64,000 bases of DNA, from positions 186,001 through 250,000 of the forward strand of contig JAFCMP010000521.1 in the NCBI GenBank assembly GCA_017506865.1, given 5' to 3'. A program made the position numbers and the translations under genes. Under the pieces are notes generated by a model that was given only the letters and a program-made list of their open reading frames with translations, was not told where the DNA came from and searched no databases. The stretch is from Tribonema minus. Lineage: Eukaryota > Sar > Xanthophyceae > Tribonematales > Tribonemataceae. How positions within the stretch are numbered: position 1 is the stretch's first letter; the number at the start of each line of letters is the position of its first letter. Positions 1-13,100 of this stretch are shown here, one piece after another.

Positions 1-42
1 CACTCTGCACTCCCTGCCCCCCCCTCCGCCCCCCCCCCCCAG

Positions 43-3000
43 CCCGACTGCATCATGGTCTACAACAGCGAGACCATGATGCTCGTGCGGCGCCTCGGCA
101 AGGAGAGCCGCCGCGCGCTCGCGCCGGAGCCGCCGCCGCCGACGAGCGCTGCCGCTGCTGCTGCCGACGGCGGCGGCGGCGGCGGCAGCGCATTTCTGGC
201 CGTCGCCTTTAGCGATAGCGGCGATGACCTCATTGCCGCGACGCGCTCGAAGCTCATGCGCTTCCCCGTGGGCGGCGCGGCGGCGACGAAGGTGGGTGGG
301 CAGCGCTCCGGCATGATGAGGTTGAAGCTCAAGTTGAAGTTGAAGTTTGATGAGGCGCGCCTCATCAGCGCTCGCGTGGACCTGCCCGTTGAGTCAGGAC
401 TGGTCGACTTAGCAGAGGGTGCTGCATGCGCGCGGCTTGCTGTCTTCATGCCGCTTGTCCTGGATTTGCTACACAGTATGGTGGTGATTCATGTCTTGTC
501 TCCCGGGTGCTGCCTGGCTTTGAAAGACGGTGCGCTGCAAGTGCCCTCTGGTCGTGCCGTTGCGTGCGGTCGAACTGCGGAGGCAGCCCATCACCACACG
601 CCTCATACATCACTTGTCAACATGACGACCAGCAGCGCTCCCGAGAACCGTGTCTGCTGTCACTCATACCTCGACATGAAACTGACAGCATGCACCCCCC
701 CCCCCCCCCCCCCCCCCCCTTTTCGCGCTGCAGGGGGTCGGGTGGTCCGTGCTGCTGCCGCCGCGCACCGCCAGCGTCGCGCTGCACCTGCCCGCCACCG
801 CCGCACCAAGCACTGCTGCTGGTGCCGCGCGCCGCGGCCCCCTCTCGACCGTGCTGTGCACGACGGACGACCAGGAGGCGCTGCTGCTTCACGCGCAGGC
901 GGGAGAGCCGGACAATGCGGCAGCGCTCGCCCTGTCGGCGCCGCAGTCGCTCAGCGGGCACTACGCGCCCATCGCCGCGACGGCGCTGACGCCCGACGGG
1001 GTTTACATCGTAACCGCCGATGAGGCCGGCGCGGTGCTCATCTGGCGCCGCGGCGGCGGCGGCGGCAGCGGCGGCGCTGCTGAGCAGCAATTGCGCAGCG
1101 AAGCGGTGGCAGGGAGCGGCGCCGCGGCAGCTGCGGAGCAACACCTTTCCGCCGTCAGTCCTGTTCAACACGGCGCTGCCCCCGCTGAAGAGCTGCAGCC
1201 CTCTGCCGCTGAGCACTGGCACGCGGTGCCAGAGGCGCAGCCTGATGGGATGTCCGATGAGAGCCCGCCCGCGACACCGCCGCCCGCGCAGGAGGCCTAC
1301 GGCTACATCAGCAGCGTAAGCATCGATGCGTGCTGCGTGCGCAGCGCGACGGCGGCGGCGCCTGCCCTCGCTGCTGCCACTGCTGCAGCTCCGGCCGCGT
1401 TCGCGACTGCGGCGACGCCGTACCTGCAGACAGCGCCGACAGGAGACCCGCCCGCGCTGCCGCCGCTGCTGTCCGCGTCTGACGCAGTCATGCTGCCGCC
1501 GCCGTCGCCGCCGCCAGCATCGGCGGCAGTGGTGATGGCAGCGAGCATGGCGGTGCAGGCGGATGCGGTGGCTGAAGCGGCCGCGGCGGCAGTGGCGGCG
1601 GCGGCGACGCTGCTGCGCACTCCTGAGCCGCTGAGTCCACCGCCACCGGCGCAAGGGACAGAAAGTGTGGCGCTGCAAGGCGTGGCAGTAGCAACGGCAG
1701 CAGCGGCGGCGACGGCTGCCGAGCTTTTGACGGCATGGTCTGCTTCAGACAGTGCGAGCTCGCTGCGTGCTGCTAGTGACATAATGGCCGTGCGCAAGCA
1801 AGATGGCGAGGCGGCAGCGCCACCACGCACGCCGCCACCGCAGCAGAGCCAGGCCGGAGGCAGCAGCGGCAGTGCACTGGATGCGCTGGCGCGCGCATAC
1901 CCTCCGTCCGCTGCGCATGACACAGCACCAACGGCGGCCGCAGCGTCGCCTCCGCTCGCTCCGCGGCAGCGCGATGCGGCGGACGCCGACGGCAGCAGCA
2001 GCAGCAGCAGCGCTACACGCGACCTCGCGTGCACCCGACACGCGGCATCGCCGCGCACCCCTCTGCAACAGCGCTCAGCAGCAGCAGCAGTGGGCAGCGG
2101 CGGCGGCGGCGGCAGCGCGCTCGACGCGCTCGTGAGCGCGTACCCGCCCTCCGCGGCGCGGCGTGCGGCGCCGGTGCAGCCGCCCGCGCCCCTGGAAGCG
2201 GGCCTACCGGACGCGGAGGCGGAGGTTAAACTTGAAGTCTCTGCGTCCGAAGACGAGAGGGCGGCAGGGGAGGAGTCTCCGGGGGCGGTGGGGAGGGAGC
2301 GGGTTTTGGGGACCGGGCTCGTGGCCTGGCACCCCAGGAGCGGCCACCTCGTGCACGTCGGCGGGGAGGGGCAGGTATGTATGTAAGGTTTCGTGTATGC
2401 TGCGTCCGTGTATTTGCAGTGTTCTGAGCGGGCGCACGCTCCATTGCGTACCGCGGGGACAGGATGTGCACGCGCTGCGCACCAGTGCAGCCTGCACGCA
2501 GGACTGAGCAAGCCGCTCTTGTGCGTTCGTACTTGAAGCAATCGCATTTCCGAGAGGGCGCACCTGCCATGCAGAGCCGAGAGTCTCGCGCGCTGCTGCG
2601 CTGCTTACGTCACTGCTGCCCCCGCCGCCCCGCTGCGCAGCTCGTGACGCATGACGCGGCGGCGCGCACGCGGCCGCAGCGCCTCCACACCGGCGGTTTC
2701 GTAACCGCTGCCACGCTGAGCGCGGACGGCATGGCGCTCGCCGCTGCGGTCGACGCCGCAGGTCTGAGCGCTGCTGCAGGTGGCACGTCCGCGCAGGTGA
2801 GGGGGGGGTGCGCTGCTCAAGCGCTGCAGTGGCATGTGTCAGGAAGCAGCGGCAGTGGTGAACGGGCGATGCAGGCGGTTTGCCCTCTTTCTGTGCGCCA
2901 GGTGTTGTCACGCGCGTGCAGGAGTCATGACAGATGGCGGAGAGCATTCTGGCTTCGGGGTTCCTCAGAATGGGTCTGTCCCCGGTCGCGGACGCTCGTT

Positions 3001-5462
3001 GAAGTTAGGGTTAGGGTTAGGTACCTGACGTAACCTTACCTAGCCCTATCCCTAGGGTGAGGTATCTAACCCTAGTCCAACATAGCTCTAACCCTAACCC
3101 GGATTTCGGCGTCCACATGAGCAGCATTGTACAGGTAGGACTATTGTGCCCCTCCTGCGAGTAGTGCACGCCCCGGTGCCACGCGCAAAATGTCTCCCTC
3201 CAACCCCCCCACTTCGTTTCCGCTGTCGCCTATAGATGGCGGCGGCGCCGCTGCCCTTGGGATTACCTAACCCTACCCTAACATGCCGGCGCGCCGCCAC
3301 GCTTACGCTCACGTGCAGGTGCTGTGGTGGCGCTACCGCCAGGTTGAGCGGCGCTGGCGCCAGCAAGACGTGCCGCCGCCGCGCAGCGGCAGCGTGCTCG
3401 CGCTCGCTTTCGCTGGCAGCCGCGGCAGCAGCGGCGGCGGCGGCGCTGCCGCGGTGCTGTGCACTTGCGAGCAGAGTTCGATGGATGGCCATTGCACGCT
3501 GCGCGTGCGGCACCTGGCGGGCATCGGGAGCGGCGACGCCTTGCACGTGAGTGATCGGTGACTCACCCCTGAGTTACACAGTGACTCATGCCTGACGCTG
3601 AGTGACTCATGTCTGACGCTGACCGCACCCCTAGCACTTGCGCTGTAAGCAGCATACAAGGCAAGAGTGTGCAAGAGTGTACGATGGCAGGCTTTAGGGG
3701 GGGGGGGGGTCGCGAATTACATATTCTTGTTAAGCACCCTTGCACAGATCTGCTCAGGAGCTTACAGTGCAGCACAATACTACAGTTGTTATGTAAGCAG
3801 CCTTGACGGCAGGAGAGTATGATAGCAGACTTTTGAAAAGAGGGTACAACTTGGGAGTTTACCTGCGGCATACGCGCAACACCGAAACCTCTGCGCCGCT
3901 GGTGCCGCGCACGCATCCATCGCGCTTCGACAGCGCAACAACAACAGCCATCCACATCAATGCACTCGACCATGGCACCACCTGTCCACTAACGCCTACC
4001 TACTATGTGCCACCGCACCGCCGCTCTCCGCGCAGCGCACGCGCGACTTCAGAGCCCTCGCGCCGCTGCCGCCCGCCGCCGCCGGCGCCCCCGCACTGCT
4101 CGCTGCTGCCGGCCCCGGCGGCCTTGTCGTGTGGAGCATCGACATCGCAACAATGGTCCACGGCAGCGGCGGCGGCGGCCGCGTCGTGCGCACGCTGTAC
4201 GACGTGCCGAGCCCGGCGTGCGCGGCGGCGGTCGCGTGGGCGTGCGGGCGCTTTGCGGTGACGGCAGACGCGGCGGGCCGCCTCGCCGCTCACGAGTGAG
4301 TTTAGACACGGCAAGCTATGCTTCGCGCCACGCCTTTGGTGCGTAGCGCTTGTTGAAGGGTTTCAGGTGCGGCGGGGGGCAGCGCGCTGCACACGAGCAT
4401 TGCGGCAGCGTAGTTGCGGTGTGGTTCACGGCATGCCTGGCCTGGCTACCGCTACACTTTACCGCTGATGCGCGCAACGCGCTCTCGCAGCAAGGCAAAC
4501 TCCATGCGGTCAAGAACATTGGTCCTTGAGAGTGGACCCATATACAGTCCATAACGCTGGTGAGTCTCAAGAGACGGCGCCCGCTGCCACGTGCTGGGCA
4601 GTACGCCACGTGCGCTGTGCATGCCAAGGGAAGGGGAAAGGTCAACGCTCCGCCAGGTTGGCGGCGACAGCAGCGTTGGCAGGAACGATTGCTCAGCACA
4701 AAGCAGTGCTCAGCAAAGTTCAATTTGGCATTTGGAGCAGCGCGAAAGACCACAATCCTTTGTACTGCAGCGCGTAGTGCATGTGTGTGTGCTGGCGAGG
4801 ACTGGCTTTGGAGACCTCATGTCTGATCTGGTTCAGGTCATTCGCCGCTGCTGCCTACGCGAGTGCGCCAAGTAGACAGCAGGCGAGGGGGGTGGCACTG
4901 GTCATTTCTCACATTGCGGCGGCAGATTCCACCCGTGCGCCCCCGCGCGTCAACTTAGAACGGCACACACAGTGCGCTGTCGCTGTTGCATGACAGCGCA
5001 ATCGTGAATGCCTTTCGGAAATCACAACGTGCCGCCGCCGCTGCGCAAGAGCACAAGCAGTGACGCTCATTTCCACGCCCCACCCGCGCGCCGCTGCTTC
5101 CTCACAGATGCCAGCACGGCACCAGCGCCGCCGCCGCAGACACCGCGCCGCCCACCGTCTGGCACGCCTTCCCCCCCCCCGCCCCCGTCCTGTGCCTGGC
5201 AGCAACGCTCAACGGCGACGTCATCGCGGCGGGCCCGGGGGGTGTACTCTCTGCGTGGCAGCTGACCCCCATGGGGGCGGCGGGGGGGGGGGCGGTGGTG
5301 CGTCTGAGGGGCACCGTGGGGGGTTTTCTGGAGGGGGGCGCGGAGCCGCGCTGCCTGAGCTGGGACGACGGCGGCCGCGACGGCGTGCTCGGCGACACGC
5401 ACGGGCGCACGTGGCTCGTGCGCTGGGAGGGCGCCGAAGTGCGCATCGCGCGGCTCACGTGA
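43..5462 (+). CDS. WD40-repeat protein, 5' end cut off by window edge (possibly WDR90/POC16-like)
   Basis: Six exons join in phase: 43-291, 734-2374, 2641-2796, 3319-3546, 4036-4295 and 5108-5462, giving 962 residues with no start in the window. The first exon follows a C-rich tract and AG at 41-42. Seen: WD-type blades such as GHYAPIAATALTPDG followed by GAVLIWRR, GLVAWHPRSGHLVHVGGEGQ, GPGGLVVWSID, and a C-terminal GVLGDTHGRTWLVRW. Between blades, about 1130-2270 encodes a long low-complexity Ala/Pro/Ser linker. WD40 proteins form beta-propeller scaffolds. The closing GxxHGRTWxVxW motif and the very long multi-blade layout recall WDR90/POC16, a ciliary/centriolar protein, but I place the protein only as WD40 with confidence. 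The intron at 2797-3318 contains telomere-like repeats. The 3' end is tandemly duplicated just downstream. Confidence 0.72.
292..733 (+). other. Intron with a C28 run as polypyrimidine tract
   Basis: A GTGGGT donor after AAG at 291 and an AG acceptor at 732-733 bracket this intron. About 28 consecutive C residues (near 692-719) lie directly before the acceptor. It also contains a CTCAAGTTGAAGTTGAAG-type run near 330-350. Confidence 0.6.
3003..3110. repeat. Interstitial telomere-type repeats, head-to-head
   Basis: Inside a WD40-gene intron, GTTAGGGTTAGGGTTAGG (G-rich strand) is followed within about 100 bp by CTAACCCTAG and CTCTAACCCTAACCC (C-rich strand). A further CCTAACCCTACCCTAAC lies at about 3266-3282. 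The orientation is G-rich then C-rich, as in joined telomere ends, but the arrays are only two to three units long. Confidence 0.75.
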
Positions 5463-5633
5463 CGGCTATAGTAGGAATGGTCATGGCGGGCGGAATGATG
5501 CACGCTTCATGTAACGTGCGGGCGCTCGTGGCTCGTGCGCTGGCGCAGAAGCGCGCGTCGCGCGGCTCACGTGAGGGCTATTGTAGCGGAATAGTGATGG
5601 CGGGCGAATTGTGCGCGCCTCGCGTAACGTGTA
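5407..5633 (+). repeat. Tandem duplication of the WD40 gene's last codons plus 3' flank
   Basis: Two imperfect units of about 113 bp: 5407-5521, holding the last codons and stop, and 5522-5633. Both share GTGGCTCGTGCGCTGG, CGCGCGGCTCACGTGA and ATGGCGGGCG in the same order. The second copy lies beyond the stop codon and should be non-coding or 3' UTR. Confidence 0.8.
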
Positions 5634-7113
5634 CATAGAAGTACCTTTTTGACTGCGGTGCGCGTGAAGCGGGGTGAGCTCTGTGTCTGTTGTCCTGCAG
5701 TTGTGACTCGGGATTCTTCGTGCTGCTCATGGAACGCACGCACCACCCCACACACACGCACACATACACGTACACAGACACAGAACTGCCACTCCACGTG
5801 CGCTTGACTGCAATGTCTGGTTTTGCCCGCTGCTGGTCATGCATGTCAACTGCTGACACAATGGCGTACGCGTTAGAGCTCTGTGGCAGGTGCAAGCTTA
5901 TCTCCAATGTGTATGCCAGAATGCATGGCACACTCCTGGCCATGCATTCATATTCATTGGCTCACACCACAGTAAGCAAGTGTGTGAGAGCGTGCTGTAT
6001 GCCAGCGTCGTGCGGCTCATTTGCAAGGCTTTGTCATCTTCGCACACTAGCTTCTGGCTCATTCTCATGCTTGGTCGGTGAATCACAGTCATTCAGATAT
6101 TCACTTATGCAGGTGCAGCCTCACATTCAAGACTGCTTGTGCATTTACAGTCTTTGACGCCTGTGCAGGTTTGCCCACAGAGCCCCTCCCCCAATCCTTA
6201 CTTCAATATGATTGTCTTAAAGACACTTGAGGCAGAAGCTGCCATGTGTGAACATGGTGCGAACATTGTGCTATGGTACTTTGGTTCATCCCCTGGTGCA
6301 AGCAGGTTTAGAGCTTCAACTTTCACTGCACTTCACATGTTTTACTGCGAGCAGCAACAAATTTCACTGCCCACTCATGTACCTCAAAAGCTTTTGCAGG
6401 TGTCAACATGCACATGCGCACCTGCCAGTCACCTGCCAACAAACCAGCCATGCAGCTGCATGTGCAGACCACAATGGCTCATCAAGCGCTATGGGGCGAT
6501 GAGTTGTTGAACAACCACAGCGCTCTCTTATGCAGGCAACAGTGAAGCGGTGTACAAAATACCAAACACTGTCACATCGTGTGCGTGGTGCTGTGTGTGC
6601 CGGTAACTATTTGTGCGCGCCGTGCACACGCCGCTGTGTCAGCAGCGCTCGCCCCCTCTTTTCCCCCCTAAACCTTACTGTGCATACATGGGAACGCACC
6701 CATTTGCGCCCCTCGCTGCTCATGCCGCGCCGAGTGTCACGCAGCCAGCAGACGTCCACACTAGCAACATGGTTTTACACACAGACCAGCGGTGTGCGGC
6801 GTGACGTGCGGAATCGCTGCGCGCTGGTTCACTTCAAGATGAAGTTGACGGTCGGCACGGCGCGAGCGAGGCACTCTGCGCAACCGCCTGCGCGCGCCTG
6901 CCCCGACCGTGCCGCTGTCAGGTGTCGCTTTTGTGGCACACGTCCTTCCCGCTAATGGCACATCATTTACAACAGCGCGCGCTGCCTCTTCCGCAGCCAC
7001 CGCTCTGGGGGAAGTTGCCTCACCCAAAGCCGCATGGTACATATCATATGTGTGTGTACGCCCTCGTGTGCCCCCCCCGCCCCCCCCCAAAGGGGCCCCC
7101 CAACTACGTGTGC
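5634..7113. other. Convergent intergenic region, no gene seen
   Basis: Lies between the 3' ends of the WD40 gene (+) and the transporter (-). It holds a CA-rich microsatellite (about 5745-5785) and no frame with recognisable protein features. A C-run at about 7066-7090 sits close to the transporter stop codon. Confidence 0.5.
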
Positions 7114-10100
7114 TCAGGCGAACACGTAGATGAGCGCGTAGAGGAGATCGCACGCGGCAGTGGCAAAGTAGGGGTGCTCTGGGCCCCTGCTGACAAGGAG
7201 GCCCGTGACCATGTGGCTCGTGACCCCCGCGAGCCCCTTCATGAAGTGCTGCCAGCCGAAGAACGCGCCGACGTTGCCGTGGCTCGCCAGGCTGCTCATG
7301 ATCGCGCTGACCTGCCGCAGGGGGCGGGGTTGGAGGTTGGGGGGTGGGTGCGCCACCGCAATGAGTATGAAAAGGAAAAATAACTTTCATCTCATGAATG
7401 TATGAGCATGTGCCGTGGCTCGCCAGGCTGCTCATGATCGCGGGGGTGGAGGGAGAGGAGAGAGGAGAGTTAAGCATAGCTCACAAGTCGTCATTGCAAT
7501 CTATTTGGAGCAACGCTTAGTCCGCCGCATGCAACAGCGGGCGCTCGCAGCGGCAGGGACACTGGTGCGCATGCGCACATTGCACGACGGCATCACACAC
7601 GCAAGTCGCCTCAGAAGCACGCCGCACATTGTCGCAGCGCTCAGCCCGGCACTCACCGTCACTACGAGAAGCGGTGCGAGCACGGTTCGCGCGCGCGCAT
7701 TGCACGGCGGCATCACACTCAAGGCACCTCCAAAGCACACTGCGTCGGCCGCGCAGTGATGCAACGCTCAACTCCTTTCTCACCGTGCCCTCCCTCATGA
7801 CATCTCACGGAGCGCCTTGGTAGCACGCCGCGCATTGCCGCAACGCTCAGCTCAGGACTCACCGTGCTCTCCTTGATGACGTTGGCGAGCCCCTTGGCGG
7901 CCATGACGACCTGCAGCACGACGAGGTTCGGGCACAGCGGCACCAGCGCGCCGAGCAGCGCCATCGCCACGCACATGACCGCGGCGACAGGCCTGTCGCC
8001 CCCCACGACCTGCACGTCGCCACATCCGCAGCGGCAGCAGCGGAAGGCTCGGTATGTCAGGCTGCGGCGGCGCGGTGGCACACTGCGCTGCGCAGGCGTG
8101 AGGAGGGGATCGTGGGTGCGCCGGCGTGCGAGCATTACTGGCAGTGGCGCAAGGCTCAGTATGATAGGCTGCGGCGGCGCGGCGGCGCGCTGCGCTGCGT
8201 GAGGCGGGCATAGCGGGATCGCTGACGCGCGCGTGGGAAGACGCCATGCGAGCGTGCACACCGGACGCTCCCCCATGCAGGCAACTTCACAGGGCGCATG
8301 ATCTGAGTGACTGCGGCGACGCGCGCTGAGCTGCTGTGAGCTGCTGCAGGGCGCGCTTCCGCGCAGCGCTGCTGTCGTCACAGAGTGCGGTCACCACATG
8401 TCGCTCGTCCCGGCACCATGGTCAGGTATAGAAACCACAACACCGGACGTTCAGGTAGAAGCCCCACGAGCAGCGTCAACAGGTACGCAGTTCAAAGCAC
8501 CAGAGCGCGGTCAGAAGAGCTGAGCGCTGCCGCACCTCGCCCGTCTTCGGATCGCGCGTCCCGCCGCCGAGCGCCGCGTGCAGCATCGGTATGACGGGCG
8601 TGAGCGGCAGCAGCATGCGGAACGTGGAGCGCACGCTGGTGATGCTCGCGACGAACGCCGCGCCCGCGCCGAACTTGCTCGTCACCAGCGGCGCCAGGTC
8701 CTGCGCGGGCCGTATCACCTGCATATGCATGCGCACAAGCGGGGGGGGATGGGGGGGGTGGGGGGGGGTCAGGGGTTTCAGCAGCTTCGGGGGCTGCTGT
8801 CGGTTACACATTGGGGCCACTGAGCGATGCAAGTCGGCAAGAGAGACAGACAGTGATGAGCTTGTTTTCACGCAGGGCAGCAGACTTGAATCTGCGGCGG
8901 CAGTGTGCGCGGGTGGGGTGTGCGAGGCTGCGCTGGCGAAGCGCAGAGCGTTTCACAGTCCACGCAAGCGAGGGCGCCCAGATGCGCGCGATAGCCAGCG
9001 TCTGACCCAAATTCTAACGCGCGCACAGCGTCACGGCGTAGCGCAGAATCAAGCAGAGGTTCAGGGGCGCCTCCGGCTGACCCTCGGGGAGCCCGGCACG
9101 CCAACAGAGCCCATTGCGCGACTCGATCGCAAACCTCAACTGGCTTGCGACAGCTCTGGGCCGGCACATGAGGTCTGCGATTAGTAGGTGCACCGGCGTC
9201 AACGAGAGGCCGCTGAACGACAGTCCAGGCACGCAGCATCGCAGTGTGGTGGTGGCGACAAACCACGCGGGGGCGGAGGGGCACCAGCGCTCAGCTGCTT
9301 CAACATGTCGCTGCGAGCGTGCGCGCCTCTCGCAGACCACGAGGCAGTATCGTGAGGTCACCGCAGAGGGGCCAGTGTCGCCTCTGTTCAATGCGGGTCT
9401 GATGCTGGTGATTGGGTCATTGGGAGCTCAGCAAGCGCAACTGCACGAATGACCCTGTGCAAACTGCACCGGGTCTGATGCTGGTGAGTGGGTCCTCAGG
9501 AGCTCAGCAAGCGCAGCTGCACCGGGTGACGCACCTGCAGCGCGAATATACACAACACCAGTCGCTCCTGGAGCATGCTCCTGAACACGCGCACCATGGC
9601 CTGCAGCATCGCGACGTGCGGTAGCAGCAGCGACGTATGAGCAACAGGTCAGCTTCGAGTACGATGCGATGTTGCTGTTGCAAGCGTCATGAATGCGAGC
9701 ACGGCTGCTTGTGGCAGTGCGCATCACGCAGCGCAGCCATGCGGGCGAGATGCCGTTCGCGTGGAGCGCTGCTGCAGCCGCCAGAGGCGCTGGTATGCGA
9801 GACGAAAGAGCGGAATGCCACCAGCACGAGCATGGTCAACTTGCATCAATGCAGTGCGATGTGATCTCGCACAGTGCGTGGCTTCCCTGTTCACGCAAAA
9901 AAGGTGAAATTGTGAGGAAGGTGCACGTGTGATATGTCCACGGCAGGAGAGCGCTGCGTGATGAGTTGACGCATGTGCGGCGTTGGAGGACCACAGGACG
10001 TCAGGTGCAGAGGGCGCAACGAACCCTGCTGCGGCGCGCACACGAGCGACCTTCACTGCACGACCAAACTGTCAACACAGTAGGGCGTGGTAACATACAA

Positions 10101-13100
10101 GTTGACGGTGTGCCTGGTTTTGAGGACACAAGGAGTAGTGGCAAAACACGCACCAGCGCCGCCCGCACCAGAGCTCAAGTTCCTACACCTAGGGCCAGGT
10201 CATGGCATACTGTGACGCGGCGGCAGCGCTCATCCGCATCACAACCGGCAGGTGCCGCGTACTCCCTCTACTGTACGCACACGGTGGATGCGCGCGCCCA
10301 ATACCGCATCCGCTGGCCGCTGTGCGCACTGATCAAAATCCTGCCGCCGCCGCCGCCGCATCGAGTAGCGCTGCCCTCGGGATGGCCCCAGGCAAGTAGG
10401 TATGTATGCGTGGATGCATGTGCCTACATACCCCAGGCTGATCATCGCCCATTCAAGCCGAGCAGGGAGCACGCGCGCGCAGTGCGAAGCGCAGCCGGAA
10501 GCACCTGCTCCAGTACACTTTCTCGACGGCAAGTGCGCTGTGCATACAGTTTCAAGAGCGCGGACTGAGGCAAACACTGCGTGATTGCCTGATGTCTGCC
10601 CCCTCCTCAGCGCTCAGCTGAAGTGTGCACCCAAGCCCCCCCCCCCCCCCCCGAACCCCCCGCCCCCCCCGATGCCACGCCTCGCGAGCGCACTGGTAGA
10701 GCTTGGACCGCCTGGTCCTGTCAGGCGCTGTCGCTTGGATCTATGTAAGTGCAACAGCGCAGACGTACGCGACACGCACGCTGTGCGCGCACAGACACAG
10801 GCTGTGCACACCCCAGAGAGAGAGAGAGAAAGCGAGAGCGTGTCCCATTGACAGAGGCTCTGCAGGGGCGCTGAGACGGTCAGCGGGGGGCGCAGCAGCG
10901 CTGCTCAGCAGTCCAGCTGTGCAACGGAGCGTAGTGCTACCCACATGACCAGAACAGTCACACAATACACAATTACGGAATCGGCAATTGAAGACGTGTA
11001 TGTCGCCCGTAACGTGTTGCGCACCTTGATGTGCCGCCGTTTGCGCTTGCGCGGGATGCACACCCGCCCCCCATCGCCGCCCCCCCGCGACCCCTCCCCC
11101 TCCCTGTCCCCCCCCACGGACCTCATGCTCGACGGCTTCGAGTCCGCCGCGCCGGAGTACGTGCGTATCCGCTCCCTGAGCATCAGCGGCGGCGGTAGCG
11201 AGGCGAGTGAGTGCGTTGTAAGCAGATAGGGATCTTAGAGTGCTGTAGCACACGCGTGGTGACAGCAGCGTCTTCTGCACTCGCCGCGTGCAGCGCGATG
11301 GCGGCAGCAGCGCAAGCCTTGAAGTCAACGACGCCTCGGGCACCGACCTTATTGGCGCATGTTGACATGCGGGAGCAAACAGGTGCGGTATTGATGTGCA
11401 AGCCCACCACTCACCCCCGCCAAGCGCATGCAAATTGCAACAAACTGACGCCTGCTTGTGAAGTATTCAGCATTTGCTGCCGGCGCAAGGTGTTGAAGTT
11501 CGTGAGCGCATGACGTTGGGAGCATGCTGGCTGCATGACAATGGTATCGCTCACCAGCTCAGCACGCGCGTACTGATAGGATGTGCAAACGTGGTGCTGA
11601 AGATTCGCAACAGCTGAGCAGCACAGCAAGCCCAGGGCTCCAGTAGGCAGCTCGCTTTGTTACCCCTTTGACGCTGCAGGGCTTGTCCTGGTACAATGTG
11701 CACGCCGCCCGGCAGTGTTGCGCTTGCCAGACACCTGGGCCGTCCCAGCAGTACTTCAAGGTTGCGGCACCGGAGCGCCAACTCATTTGAAGATGGCAGT
11801 GACAGACGGCATGGGGTTTTTATTCCCCTCCAGGGTAACCGCCGCGACGCACCTGTCTTCCAAGGACATGTCTTGGAAGAACAGGGCAACGAGCAGCGCC
11901 GCGAGCGCCATGCAGACCGCCGCCAGCACCAGGCAGCGCACCGGGTCCTCGCGCAGCGCCGCCAGCAGCGGCGTCGCCACTACGTACGCCATGCCCCATG
12001 CAGCGCTGCTCAGTTTGCATAGAGACACAAAGATGGATCATAAATGAGTGCAAGTGTATCACAAACGCAGTTGCGTGCAAAAAGGGTCGAGGCGTATCAG
12101 AAGAGAGCTTTGGGTGTAGCGTGCGTCATATATGCGGCTTGACAGAGCCAGCTCAATCAGGACATGCCTTTCACTGGCAGCGCTTCGATCACAAGCGAGC
12201 GGTAGGAGGCCGTGCCCAGACGCAGTGTTGCCGCCGCGTGTGCCATGCCTGGTGGAGCGCCAAGCAGATTGGTTAAGGACACAAGAAACAGAGCATACCT
12301 AATACAGTCTGCCACCGACAGCGCCGCTGGCTGCGGCACCGCCTGCATCTGTGCCGCAGTCGACGTGCTCTCAAAAGAGACTGCATCGCTTGAGCCTCTA
12401 TTGCGTGCAAGGCGGCATTAGTGGCCTGGGTAGCTGAGCAGCGCCTGTGATGGTACAGATGCGCGCCTCTTCATCATCAACTTCAACTTCAACATGGCAC
12501 TTTGAGCACTGATCTTTTCCTACAGGCCAACTTCAGCATTCGGCGTGAATGGGCTAAGCACAGCGGTGTAGCGCAGAGCGAGCGCGGTCGGGCAGCAGAT
12601 CTCTGATTTCAGCATTTCACGCCCCGTTGCAAACCAGCACAGCCCGTTGCTGCTGGTGGATGACGCATGATGCGCACCTGCGCTGTTGGAAAATGTTCTT
12701 GAAGTTTTGCCCGCAATCGCGTTTCGAGCTGCTCGACAACGCCGTGCTCACAGTGTTCACGTTCACTCTTTGGATCACGCAGGGCTGAGCAATGATGCCA
12801 CGTGCCACACGCCTCACCTGTGCTGCGCGAACGCGCTCGCCTGCGCCTCCCGCGGGACGCTGTCCCTGATGTACGCCATCATCAGCGCCCCGTTCGCCGC
12901 GAAGCACCCCAGCAGCAGGCGGCACAGCACGAGGCCGTGCAGGCTGTGCCTGCCCATAAGGCACGTGAGAGTGAAGGTCACGCAGCTCCCGAGGAACGTC
13001 ACCACCAGCAGCATCTTCCGCCCCACCCTGTCGCTGAGGAACCCGATCAGGGGCGCCGCGATCATCTTGGTGGCGTAGTAGCCCGACATCACACAGCCAT

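Noticed and set aside
749-2547. Long minus-strand frames opposite the WD40 gene's second exon
   Set aside because: They are shadows of a GC-rich, Ala/Pro-biased exon; no motifs, and the plus frame has WD signatures and consistent splice sites.
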